64,000 nucleotides of DNA from Schistosoma mansoni (lineage: Eukaryota > Platyhelminthes > Trematoda > Strigeidida > Schistosomatidae), in contig NC_031496.1 of NCBI RefSeq assembly GCF_000237925.1, forward strand, positions 17,194,245-17,258,244, written 5' to 3'. The position numbers were made by a program, and so were the translations under genes. The notes below the pieces were generated by a model, which saw nothing but the letters and a program-made list of their open reading frames with translations, did not search any database and was not told where the DNA came from. Positions 31,801-36,486 of this stretch are shown here, one piece after another (position 1 is the stretch's first letter; each line of letters starts with the position of its first letter).

Positions 31801-34275
31801 TACTGCGGCTTTTATTTTGTCATAGGGGTCCGTTTCTGGTACGTTATCTATCAGGTCACCGACTTCCGTTGCTACATCTATAGGTAGTGCACCGACGATG
31901 TGGGCATATTTAGTCGCCTGTGAACGTATACCCCTCGCCAAAAATAATGCCTCAACCTGTGCAAACCAGATCCTGGGATTATTAACACCGTATGTTGGTA
32001 ATCTTAGTTCAGAAATAGCGTTGATTGAGTTTAAAACATTATCTTCTGGCTGTGATGAATGAAAGGGGTTGGTTGATGGGCTATCAATATCGATAAGTTT
32101 ATTAGGGGAGTCCATAATGTCAAAAAAAACAAAAAATGGTGTCGTGCCAATTAATAATAATAATAAATTATGTAGATATATATAGTAAATGTCTATAAAA
32201 AAATAATCGAGGCTCACCAAATAATTGTGGTGGACCAGACAATATATAAAAGCAAAAGATATCAACAAAGTTAATAACAACCAATAGTAATATTAATATA
32301 TACAAGTTAAATGTTACAAATACAATAAATAATGGGACTTTACTTAAGTTCACCCAAAATGATGCGTGTTCGGCTTTGATCTGGTACAATAAATCCACAA
32401 TTATAGATGCTTAGTAATTCCAAACGTATCGATGATCTCCCCAGTATTGTAATCCAAAGTAAGATATGATGTATTCACTTTCTCAGTCTATGAATGTAAA
32501 TAATATTTGTTTTAGAACTAAGTTAACTCAATCTCGAATGAAAACAGAACGAGGGATGTGTGAGTATTAATGTATTTGTTAGCCAGAAAGAAGATGTCAC
32601 GCTATGTTGGAATCACAACGGAAAGTGTCTTCAAGGTCATTGACTAAAACAACATGTACAGTCATTTAATGATGAATGTACATACAGTGAAAAATTGACA
32701 AAACAAATACAAATAATATTAAAAACTATTTACAAAATAAGCTTGTCGGTCATATCTCCACAAGGTGAATGAGTTTTTGTCTCGTATTAAATGGTGATCT
32801 GTCGTTAATTAATTCACACCTATTCCGTATAAATGTCAAACTCTTATTTTTAGACCATGACATGAACAGTAACATAACCCCACGTTGTGACCCCATAATG
32901 CTTGTACCATTGGAGACTCTTTGACAAACACAGTGTGAAGGTTCAGTTATCTTGGTACTACCTTTTTCTCTGATCTCCCTTGGTTTTCTTATGTTTTACT
33001 GTTATCGAAGAAAGTTTTCCGTCTGACCCACTACATAAAGAGGCTGCATGGTTTTGGGATTACTCACCATTTACTCTTACAATTTATCGATTCCTGCATA
33101 TAACCCATTATACTTTACTGTTATTCATTATTCTTTCCCAGGCTTTTGAGAAAAGACTTTGCTGTACTGCGGAGATTACTGAAAGTATTTAGCAATATGT
33201 GTGTTGAATCTTTTGCGGTCATTATTAATGTGGTTATCGATAGACAACTTAAGTCTTGCAAACTCCCGGCAGGTGTCATCTTATCAGATAATAACCATCC
33301 ACTTCATTTATATCTTTCTCCTTGTATATCTCCTGGTAGAAGAGACGTAAATACATTAAAATCCATGCACGCAAGCAAATCTGTGAATGTTCTGTAATAC
33401 CTTACCTAGGAAATATATTATGTGCCAAACAGGTTGTTGGAGTTATCCTAGTCAATAACCTGTACTTTTAAGCATGTCTCAAATTTGATAAGTTGTACGG
33501 ACTCAGATTTTTTTCACATTTTCCTTCATTTTTTTCGGTAAAACAACTTGTTAAAATACCTCGTGCTAAGAATTCTATGGTGTACCAAAATATAATATTG
33601 AATAAAGCCATTAATAATAATAATGCCCAACCCTTGTCCTTTATGTGGGTTTGCGACCGGCAGTAAACCCGATAGAGTTACAGCCTGTGTTGAACTCCTT
33701 CGTACCTTTCAAAAAAATTCACTGAACAAATGAGATACGGCTAGATCAAAAAATATTATTATTTGGTTGTTAGGATATTTTATCTGACTGCTTTTACATA
33801 TCATTTGTAATTCTTCTTTTATTTCAGAACAATGACATTCGTGTTTTTCAATTAGTACTTAATACAGCAACACGTTGGTACTGGTGGACGTTTTCTAGAG
33901 GAATTCGTCAAACTATAAGTGAACTTAATGCGAGTAGTATTTTGGCTGACTTTTCTGGATTGACTAATGAAAATCTCATATCGAGACTTTCAGAGTGTGG
34001 CAGTAATTTCAGAGCAATACGAAATCGTGAACTAACACCTGCACGTTTTCCTGATTTTATTATCCCTGAACTAAATTCACTTGGGCTTACTAATACTGTA
34101 AGTTAAAAGGTTCTGTACACTACCAGTTTAATGCATTTTCTAAATGTTGACTATTATGACGTTTTAGGCAGAATTCGAACAAACATCAGTTCATGTACCT
34201 CCATTAACAGAAACGTTTCACCATGAGACGACCAATTGTCCAGATATTCATTCCTGTGTTTATTCATGTAAGTAA
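9328..34275 (+). CDS. SFI1: SFI1-like centrin-binding-repeat protein (10 exons seen)
   Basis: Exons found by eye are 9328-9625, 11511-11651, 12243-12335, 12696-12985, 16061-16346, 17587-17814, 22198-22488, 23158-23436, 33828-34097 and 34168-34275. Apart from one junction they join in phase through GT-AG sites. The product is a basic, helical protein with about twenty Trp-centred repeats ([65 protein letters not shown] and others) spaced about 25-35 residues apart. This is the Sfi1 pattern, in which each repeat helix binds one centrin at centrioles or spindle-pole bodies. The first 99 residues and the last two exons carry few repeats, as in other family members. The exon 2/3 junction is out of phase, so a micro-exon or another donor is missing. 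Introns hold most of the local transposons. The family call is good; orthology to human SFI1 is inferred. Confidence 0.78.
9682..11510 (+). other. SFI1-like intron 1, no features seen
   Basis: AT-rich intronic DNA. I see no coding frame, tRNA-like box or recognisable element in it. The acceptor tttctctag ends at 11,510. Confidence 0.5.
11511..11651 (+). CDS. SFI1: SFI1-like exon 2
   Basis: The acceptor is ttttctctag. The exon encodes FGFWLRLA and LLFWKYG, two Sfi1-type repeat cores. The most likely donor is gtatcc at 11,652, which leaves phase 1. The next exon begins in phase 0, so the join is not direct; see the finding on the missing junction. Confidence 0.7.
12243..12335 (+). CDS. SFI1: SFI1-like exon 3
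   Basis: The acceptor is ttcttccag and the donor gtgagt at 12,336. It is 93 nt, phase 0 at both ends, and encodes one repeat, [16 protein letters not shown], followed by a basic stretch. Confidence 0.7.
12696..12985 (+). CDS. SFI1: SFI1-like exon 4
   Basis: It follows the acceptor aatcaag and ends before the donor gtaagc at 12,986. Its 290 nt end in phase 2 and match exon 5. The repeat cores are [15 protein letters not shown] and IQEWYHQ, embedded in basic helix-forming sequence. Confidence 0.75.
12986..13430 (+). other. Start of SFI1-like intron 4, unique sequence
   Basis: AT-rich intron between exon 4 and the tRNA-like SINE. No coding or repeat feature was recognised apart from a short GTA run near 13,330. 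Confidence 0.4.
13440..13690 (-). mobile_element. tRNA-derived SINE-like repeat
   Basis: Read on the minus strand it begins like a tRNA gene. An A-box-like stretch (complement of 13,610-13,620) precedes a perfect-looking B box, ggttcgagtcc (complement of 13,561-13,571), at tRNA-like spacing. About 120 bp of non-tRNA sequence follows. It differs from the SM-alpha units in this window and has no hammerhead core. The boundaries are approximate. Such units are transcribed by RNA polymerase III and spread by LINE machinery. Confidence 0.55.
13862..14905 (+). repeat. Dispersed repeat 'A', copy 1, split by a solo LTR
   Basis: Sequence 13,862-13,895 plus 14,466-14,905 matches the uninterrupted copy at 59,036-59,570. 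Shared landmarks are tctccctctcgaaatgctct, the phrase around ttggtggacacagagg, and the stretch around gcacatgggc and ccatgagactgcatc. The block 13,896-14,460 is a later insertion with a 5-bp target duplication. The family's nature is unknown; it has no clear coding frame and may be a non-autonomous element or LINE untranslated region. Confidence 0.65.
13896..14460. mobile_element. Solo LTR, 565 bp, with 5-bp target duplication
   Basis: The block begins tgttat and ends ataaca, a TG...CA pair with matching inverted ends. It is flanked on both sides by cgaag (13,891-13,895 and 14,461-14,465). Removing it restores the repeat seen whole at 59,036. This is the signature of an LTR retrotransposon reduced to one LTR by recombination between its two ends. 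It does not resemble the 537-bp LTR at 27,393, so it comes from another family (gypsy or BEL). Fossil; it looks whole as an LTR. Confidence 0.8.
14906..15109. other. Intronic spacer between repeat 'A' and SM-alpha
   Basis: AT-rich intron sequence with no recognised feature. It separates the end of repeat A from the degenerate SM-alpha piece. Confidence 0.35.
15344..15398 (+). promoter_or_regulatory. RNA polymerase III internal promoter (A and B boxes)
   Basis: tagctgagtgg fits the A-box consensus, and ggttcgagtct differs from the B-box consensus only at its end. The 33-bp spacing is normal for tRNA-type promoters. It belongs to the SM-alpha unit and would drive its transcription. Confidence 0.65.
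15431..15475 (+). ncRNA. Hammerhead ribozyme, SM-alpha type, variant core
   Basis: Helix I pairs atcca (15,431-15,435) with tggat (15,471-15,475). The core reads ctgacgc (15,437-15,443), a stem II of gtcc/ggac, gaaa (15,458-15,461), a minimal helix III, and the cleavage triplet gtc (15,467-15,469). The canonical core is CUGANGA, so the seventh base is C where A is expected (position A9 in hammerhead numbering), which probably weakens or abolishes cleavage. The very short helix III is typical of schistosome satellite hammerheads. Confidence 0.75.
15521..16060 (+). other. End of SFI1-like intron 4
   Basis: AT-rich intron without recognised features. It ends with the acceptor tttcctttag at 16,060. 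Confidence 0.4.
16061..16346 (+). CDS. SFI1: SFI1-like exon 5
   Basis: It is joined in phase 2 to exon 4 and ends at the donor gtaagt (16,347) in phase 0. It encodes LKMWSHR, FSLWRNY and FVAWMNY repeats at regular spacing, in a very basic context ([11 protein letters not shown]). Confidence 0.78.
16347..17586 (+). other. SFI1-like intron 5
   Basis: It contains an AT dinucleotide run at 16,799-16,829 and otherwise AT-rich sequence with no element I can name. The acceptor ctcaag closes it at 17,586. Confidence 0.45.
16799..16829. repeat. (AT)n microsatellite
   Basis: An uninterrupted AT dinucleotide run of about 31 bp inside SFI1-like intron 5. Confidence 0.95.
17587..17814 (+). CDS. SFI1: SFI1-like exon 6
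   Basis: 228 nt, phase 0 at both ends, donor gtaagt at 17,815. Its repeats include [14 protein letters not shown] and LTIWNFR, the best-spaced repeat run of the gene. Confidence 0.78.
17815..20140 (+). other. SFI1-like intron 6, left part
   Basis: About 2.3 kb of AT-rich intron. The phrase caaaagatatttgtt occurs twice (about 18,568 and 18,698), a small local repeat. No coding exon with Trp repeats and no named transposon was seen. Confidence 0.4.
20141..21615 (-). mobile_element. SR2-like (RTE clade) LINE, internally shortened
   Basis: On the minus strand the 5' leader (about 21,520-21,615) is followed by an endonuclease at 20,836-21,141, with [15 protein letters not shown] and [10 protein letters not shown]. 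After a large internal loss, the element's C-terminal end lies at 20,141-20,389, with the [18 protein letters not shown] stretch and the ending [12 protein letters not shown]. That ending is the familiar C-terminus of schistosome SR2/RTE elements. Most of the RT domain is missing, so this is a dead copy. It lies antisense in SFI1-like intron 6. Confidence 0.82.
21616..22197 (+). other. SFI1-like intron 6, right part
   Basis: AT-rich intron sequence ending in the polypyrimidine acceptor cctcatttttccag at 22,197. No other feature was seen. Confidence 0.45.
22198..22488 (+). CDS. SFI1: SFI1-like exon 7
   Basis: 291 nt, phase 0 at both ends, donor gtaagt at 22,489. Repeat cores [17 protein letters not shown] and LNCWSAF are present, again with basic linkers. 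Confidence 0.78.
22489..23157 (+). other. SFI1-like intron 7
   Basis: About 670 bp of AT-rich sequence with a short AGT run near 22,705. Nothing else was recognised. It ends in ttattttcag. Confidence 0.45.
23158..23436 (+). CDS. SFI1: SFI1-like exon 8
   Basis: 279 nt, phase 0 at both ends, donor gtatgt at 23,437. It encodes [28 protein letters not shown] and a final KFW, the densest Trp run in the gene. The next exon is 10.4 kb away across a transposon-filled intron. Confidence 0.78.
23437..24009 (+). other. SFI1-like intron 8, left end
   Basis: Unique-looking AT-rich intron before the SR2-like copy. No coding or RNA feature was recognised. Confidence 0.4.
24010..25895 (-). mobile_element. 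SR2-like (RTE clade) LINE fragment
   Basis: The minus strand reads from the endonuclease end (about 25,890) through the linker at 25,137-25,412 and the RT palm around 24,736-24,948 to the RT thumb at 24,320-24,601 ([15 protein letters not shown]). The order and wording match schistosome SR2/RTE elements. Several frames are needed, so it is broken. The part from 24,505 rightwards is duplicated inverted at 40.2-41.5 kb; the part to the left is not. Confidence 0.8.
24505..27269 (+). repeat. Outer inverted repeat, left arm (2,765 bp)
   Basis: Every position n here pairs with 66,054-n in the right arm 38,785-41,549. Several open frames on both strands are identical in sequence and keep exactly this coordinate sum over the whole length, so the arms have no net indels. 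One mismatch was seen near the outer edge (24,515). The arm covers part of an SR2-like LINE, a CR1-like fragment and the 3' tail of a second SR2-like piece. Both ends fall inside SR2 sequence, so it is not a transposon by itself. Confidence 0.9.
25900..26820 (+). mobile_element. CR1-like LINE fragment (in left arm)
   Basis: The frame 26,441-26,707 reads [19 protein letters not shown] and [18 protein letters not shown], the linker between endonuclease and reverse transcriptase of CR1-like schistosome elements. Flanking sequence to about 26,820 looks like the start of the RT region but is broken. It is inserted between two SR2-like pieces. Confidence 0.6.
26821..27392. other. LINE debris and SR2 3' tail before the gypsy palindrome
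   Basis: On the minus strand 27,225-27,269 is the end of an SR2-like coding region (the ggcctatgctttcatgaggg phrase). It is followed by SR2-like 3' sequence to about 27,110. The 123 bp between 27,270 and 27,392 belong to neither inverted repeat. Confidence 0.5.
27393..27929 (+). repeat. Gypsy LTR, left arm
   Basis: 537 bp between the start tgtg and the end ccaca, matched by 32,226-32,762 inverted, where the start reads tgtgg and so mirrors ccaca. The leader and gag start follow. Only one LTR exists in this arm. Confidence 0.75.
28038..28934 (+). CDS. gag: Gypsy gag (in partial element)
   Basis: A 298-residue open frame with a typical gypsy gag layout. An N-terminal capsid-like region has the [19 protein letters not shown] block, followed by the [19 protein letters not shown] and [12 protein letters not shown] blocks. 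An Arg/Ser-rich linker ([14 protein letters not shown]) precedes a CHCC-type zinc motif starting ICWYHSNYG near residue 275. Gag forms the particle that packages element RNA. It belongs to an incomplete element and has an identical inverted twin at 31,219-32,115. The stop overlaps the start of the next frame by one base. Confidence 0.85.
   Translation: MDSPNKLIDIDSPSTNPFHSSQPEDNVLNSINAISELRLPTYGVNNPRIWFAQVEALFLARGIRSQATKYAHIVGALPIDVATEVGDLIDNVPETDPYDKIKAAVIHRTSQSDEKRLQQLLTACELGDKRPSQLLRHMRQLAGSYKLDEALLKQMWLQRLPHNVRQILSISGASISLDELADMADKMIEIYPDSRGVSAIQSSSRENMSDAPNIQQQITLLTQQLASLQATVSTIHSRPPRSTSRRRSVSRHRLRSPKRAAGICWYHSNYGEKARRCTKPCNFKTNNPNYQGNEVARQ
28934..29338 (+). CDS. Gypsy aspartic protease region
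   Basis: 134 residues with the retropepsin active site [10 protein letters not shown] (residues 31-40) and the second conserved block [11 protein letters not shown] near residue 98. It would cleave gag and pol. The start overlaps the gag stop, the arrangement known in this branch. An identical inverted copy lies at 30,815-31,219. Confidence 0.85.
   Translation: MAAAVTGQHVSRLFHVWDRISGSDFLVDTGAEISIIPLHLSRRQQTTSTKLSLIAANESVIKTYGEQSLILDLGLRRRFTWVFIVAQVKRPILGADFLSAYNLLVDMTNKRLIDVDTRLQVNGTLSNDNEIHGV
29342..29911 (+). CDS. Gypsy reverse transcriptase, N-terminal part
   Basis: It encodes the fingers and first palm blocks of a Ty3/gypsy [23 protein letters not shown], the CGDYRRLN block, [14 protein letters not shown] with the first catalytic Asp, and [20 protein letters not shown]. 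The homology stops at 29,911, where the palindrome loop begins. Incomplete element. Confidence 0.85.
29912..30241 (-). mobile_element. Palindrome loop: RT stretch present only in the right copy
   Basis: These 330 bp continue the RT of the right-arm copy on the minus strand. They include the catalytic [11 protein letters not shown] block and the downstream FLGHHID and [11 protein letters not shown] blocks. They have no partner in the left arm and so form the unpaired centre of the inverted repeat. Confidence 0.85.
29921..30811 (-). CDS. Gypsy reverse transcriptase (right copy)
   Basis: A 296-codon minus-strand frame covering RT fingers and palm, including [10 protein letters not shown] and YIDD, and the beginning of the connection toward RNase H. 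Its first 190 residues equal the left-arm RT. RNase H and integrase are not present. Part of an incomplete element. Confidence 0.85.
   Translation of the reverse strand: MKPVNNIFNDILTEYQCITKSDYQKEGNPQLVQHHITTTGPPIRARARRLPPNKLQFAKREFEHMMQLGIIRQSNSPWASPLHMVPKKDQDWRPCGDYRRLNNQTIPDRYPIPHLHDFSLNLHGKQIFSKLDLVRAYHQIPMAPEDIEKTAVITPFGLFEFLRIPFGLKNAAQTFQRFMDEVTRGLDFVFVYIDDVLIASSSTEEHVQHLHTLFERFKSYGVVINPSKCIFGASSLGFLGHHIDSQGIKPLEDKVKAITSYPEPTSVKSLHRFLGTCNFYRRFLPNCADVLQPLTD
30815..31219 (-). CDS. Gypsy aspartic protease region (right copy)
   Basis: Identical in translation to 28,934-29,338, including the [10 protein letters not shown] active site. It sits between gag and RT of the right-arm copy. Confidence 0.85.
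   Translation of the reverse strand: MAAAVTGQHVSRLFHVWDRISGSDFLVDTGAEISIIPLHLSRRQQTTSTKLSLIAANESVIKTYGEQSLILDLGLRRRFTWVFIVAQVKRPILGADFLSAYNLLVDMTNKRLIDVDTRLQVNGTLSNDNEIHGV
31219..32115 (-). CDS. gag: Gypsy gag (right copy)
   Basis: The same 298-residue gag as at 28,038-28,934. The open frame extends upstream to 32,280, but the start matching the left copy is the ATG whose A is 32,115. The upstream extension runs through the leader and is hydrophobic, unlike gag. Confidence 0.85.
   Translation of the reverse strand: MDSPNKLIDIDSPSTNPFHSSQPEDNVLNSINAISELRLPTYGVNNPRIWFAQVEALFLARGIRSQATKYAHIVGALPIDVATEVGDLIDNVPETDPYDKIKAAVIHRTSQSDEKRLQQLLTACELGDKRPSQLLRHMRQLAGSYKLDEALLKQMWLQRLPHNVRQILSISGASISLDELADMADKMIEIYPDSRGVSAIQSSSRENMSDAPNIQQQITLLTQQLASLQATVSTIHSRPPRSTSRRRSVSRHRLRSPKRAAGICWYHSNYGEKARRCTKPCNFKTNNPNYQGNEVARQ
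32226..32762 (-). repeat. Gypsy LTR, right arm
   Basis: 537 bp with tgtgg and ccaca as inverted ends, which fixes the LTR limits. Its flank (acctt on the minus strand) differs from the left LTR flank (gaggt). Confidence 0.75.
32763..33627 (+). mobile_element. Probable LINE 3' remnant
   Basis: Short plus-strand frames around 33,000-33,400 (for example [21 protein letters not shown], broken here as VINVVIDRQ) resemble the C-terminal part of a LINE polyprotein. The segment ends in gaataaagcc and an AAT run at 33,607-33,623, a typical 3' end. The clade is uncertain. It lies in SFI1-like intron 8. Confidence 0.35.
33628..33715 (+). repeat. SR2-like 5' leader fragment
   Basis: gcgaccggcagtaaaccc and the following phrase match ggaccggcagtaactc at the 5' end of the SR2-like copy near 21,565. 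It is an isolated short piece in the same plus-strand reading as at 21.5 kb. Confidence 0.5.
33828..34097 (+). CDS. SFI1: SFI1-like exon 9
   Basis: The acceptor is tttatttcag and the donor gtaagt at 34,098. It is 270 nt, phase 0 at both ends. It encodes a last aromatic motif, [11 protein letters not shown], then a Ser/Leu-rich non-repeat segment ([22 protein letters not shown]). The loss of repeats and the change in composition mark the C-terminal part of the protein. Confidence 0.72.
34168..34275 (+). CDS. SFI1: SFI1-like last exon (end uncertain)
   Basis: It follows the acceptor gttttag and reads [13 protein letters not shown] onward to HSCVYSCK and a stop at 34,273-34,275. A consensus donor, gtaagta at 34,268, overlaps the last codons, so the exon could instead splice onward. 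No convincing further exon was found before the gap. Confidence 0.55.
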   Translation, partial: AEFEQTSVHVPPLTETFHHETTNCPDIHSCVYSCK

Positions 34276-35285
34276 TAGAATGCGCGTTAGTTTACTTTTT
34301 CCCATATTTTATCGTTTAACAATCACTGTGTGTACACGAAGATTTGTTGAATGAAAATAATCACTTTAACAAATTTATCTTCTGAGACTTCTTCAAACAG
34401 TAATTAAAAGTATCCGTTTAATATTTCTCTTTATTAATTGCTAACTTACGACGTTTAGCTTAAAAGGAGTCATCAACAGCATTGGACGCTTCTATTGTCA
34501 CTACCAAACATGTTTCCTCGATAATTTATTGCAGCAAAGTTCACCCGCAGAAAATTTGCTTCATATCGAGTTAAATGAAGTGTCCCTCAGCTAATCATAT
34601 ACGGTTTCCTAAATGCGTGACTGAAATCTGATCAAAATAATAAAATAAATTGAGAGACAAAATTCTTCATCTTTTTTTTACGAATGATCTTACTGCACAG
34701 AAGTGCCATTAAGTAGTCTATAAAAAAAAAGAGTTCCAGCATTTTGCATTTTCTGATGCATGTCCAAGGTTTTTCAGCGTCCTCAAGTTCCTAAATTATT
34801 TTTGTTGAGTATTTTTAGTGTACCTAATTTACATATAGTATACTATTATAAACTGTAAATATTTATTGCGAAAAGTTCATTCCATGTTAGTCTTTGATTA
34901 CATATCAGTAATAGGAAAAATGATGACGTTCTCATAAGTTTATTTATTTTGAAGTCTACAACGTATACATCTGCTAACAGTTACCGACTTTCATGAATTA
35001 TCTAGTTCATTAGTTTATGGATAACATAGAAATAATTATCATGTATTTCGCTAAACAAATAATTTTAGCGGTTTAAATGTAGCAAAAATAATCATTTGAT
35101 TACAGGGAACGACTGATATTTAACATTTGCAAGTTAAATACTTTGGTTTCCAAAGCAATAATCTTAATTCATTCATTAAGTCGTGTAACTTCTCAAATAG
35201 GAGTTCTGTTTTAATTTATACAAAGTATTGTATATTGATTATGCTGGATAGTACTATATATTTATTCCTAATCTTTTACTACTTA
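34276..35285 (+). other. Downstream of the SFI1-like gene
   Basis: AT-rich sequence with an A-rich run near 34,720. It would hold the 3' UTR or another intron of the SFI1-like gene. No coding exon or named repeat was recognised. Confidence 0.4.
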
Positions 35286-35442
35286 AATTCATTTAGTATT
35301 GTTTGTTTGAATCTTCCCATCGATGTGTTAGGACTGCAACTGGTCAGTCTCTAATTGGCATATGTGCATACTGTGCGTATTGCCTCGACATAGCCTTAAT
35401 TCACAAACATGGTAAGCAGAGATGGATAGTGGCTAGCAGTGG

Positions 35443-35489
35443 AATCCAGGACGCACGTTTCGTCCTATTTGGGACTCGTCAGCTGGATG
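35443..35489 (-). ncRNA. Hammerhead ribozyme with intact core (SM-alpha)
   Basis: On the minus strand ctgacga (complement of 35,476-35,482) is followed by a gtcc/ggac stem II with a caaata loop. Then come gaaa (complement of 35,458-35,461), a minimal helix III and gtc (complement of 35,450-35,452). Helix I is atccag with ctggat (35,483-35,488 and 35,444-35,449). All core residues needed for cleavage are present, as in the active hammerhead described for schistosome satellite DNA. The unit has its own tRNA-type promoter upstream on the same strand. Confidence 0.88.
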
Positions 35490-35520
35490 TACCTGCATCT
35501 CAGAGTTGATGTTCACTCTG

Positions 35521-35575
35521 GGACTCGAACCCAGTACCTTTCGCTTCAAACGACATCGAGTTATCCACTCGGCCA
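35521..35575 (-). promoter_or_regulatory. RNA polymerase III A and B boxes of SM-alpha
   Basis: The minus strand reads tggccgagtgg (A box) and 33 bp later ggttcgagtcc (perfect B box). Together they form a tRNA-type internal promoter about 40 bp upstream of the hammerhead. Confidence 0.75.
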
Positions 35576-35716
35576 CTGAGTCCTGATAGCCACTTGATTG
35601 TGCGATGGGGTGAAGTTTAAATTCATTTAGTATTGTTTGTTTGAATCTTCCCCATCGATGGTGTTAGGACTGCAACTGGTCAGTCTCTAAATGGCATTCT
35701 CCGAGTAAACGTAGAA

Positions 35717-35916
35717 NNNNNNNNNNNNNNNNNNNNNNNNNNNNNNNNNNNNNNNNNNNNNNNNNNNNNNNNNNNNNNNNNNNNNNNNNNNNNNNNNNNN
35801 NNNNNNNNNNNNNNNNNNNNNNNNNNNNNNNNNNNNNNNNNNNNNNNNNNNNNNNNNNNNNNNNNNNNNNNNNNNNNNNNNNNNNNNNNNNNNNNNNNNN
35901 NNNNNNNNNNNNNNNN
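35717..35916. other. Assembly gap (200 N)
   Basis: Exactly 200 N, a placeholder length used by scaffolding software and not a measured size. The left side is SM-alpha satellite; the right side is not. Order and orientation across it come from scaffolding, not sequence. Confidence 0.98.
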
Positions 35917-36486
35917 CGATATTGTTGCACTAAATTCACATCACTCAAATTCAATTGAAATTATATTAAGCTAGTGGTGAGATTAAAAGTTTTAAGAGTT
36001 CAGTTTTAAAACAAATCAAAGTTCTATGCAACTGAAAAAAGCAAGCACAGTTAACGTAACAGAACAACAACAATATACCAGACAAGTTTAAGTCAGCATA
36101 AACTATAATCCATCAGTAAAATAATAAAAGAAAACGAAATATTTCGATAAAATTCCATATGCAACCAAATTTACTCTACTAAATTATTCATAAGGTTTGA
36201 TTCATCTGAATCTTCCAATCAATATTTAGGACTGCAATTGATCAGTCTCTTTTTGACGCCTTTATTTAGAGGGTCAGACTGAGAATAAAGCTACTTACAA
36301 TGAAGAGGTGAGTTAATTTCAAGCAGTACTTTCAGTTACAGGGATCTGCTGATGTATCTTTCAAGTATCAACTGAAGATGGAGAAAGATACGTGTAACCT
36401 GCTCATCAAACAACTACGATCTTTTTTTGTCCAGTTATCTAAGTCTACATAATATAAAATGGTTGGTTATTAGTGACTTTTTAACT
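35917..36486. other. Right flank of the gap
   Basis: AT-rich sequence without a gene. 36,195-36,260 (aggactgcaattgatcagtctc) is a degenerate piece of an SM-alpha tail. Confidence 0.45.

Larger units (their letters stand above)
30242..32762 (-). mobile_element. Partial Ty3/gypsy element, right palindrome arm
   Basis: A mirror image of 27,393-29,911. Gag (31,219-32,115), protease (30,815-31,219) and RT frames all obey the coordinate sum 60,153 with their left partners, and protein sequences are identical on both strands. The LTR is 32,226-32,762. The only block difference is a stretch of about 60 bp just after the LTR (32,161-32,220). The element continues through the loop to about 29,916 and then ends. 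Broken, incomplete and young. Confidence 0.87.
35286..35716 (-). repeat. SM-alpha satellite array next to the gap
   Basis: The phrase aaattcatttagtattgttt occurs at 35,286 and again near 35,618, a period of about 333 bp that matches the SM-alpha monomer. On the minus strand the unit carries an A box (complement of 35,565-35,575), a B box ggttcgagtcc (complement of 35,521-35,531) and a hammerhead. The array runs straight into the N gap, so its true length is unknown. A weaker echo of the same tail occurs at 36,195-36,260. Confidence 0.85.

Noticed and set aside
35521-35590. Genuine tRNA gene (A and B boxes present)
   Set aside because: No tRNA cloverleaf 3' acceptor follows; the sequence continues into the SM-alpha hammerhead, so it is a satellite/SINE unit.
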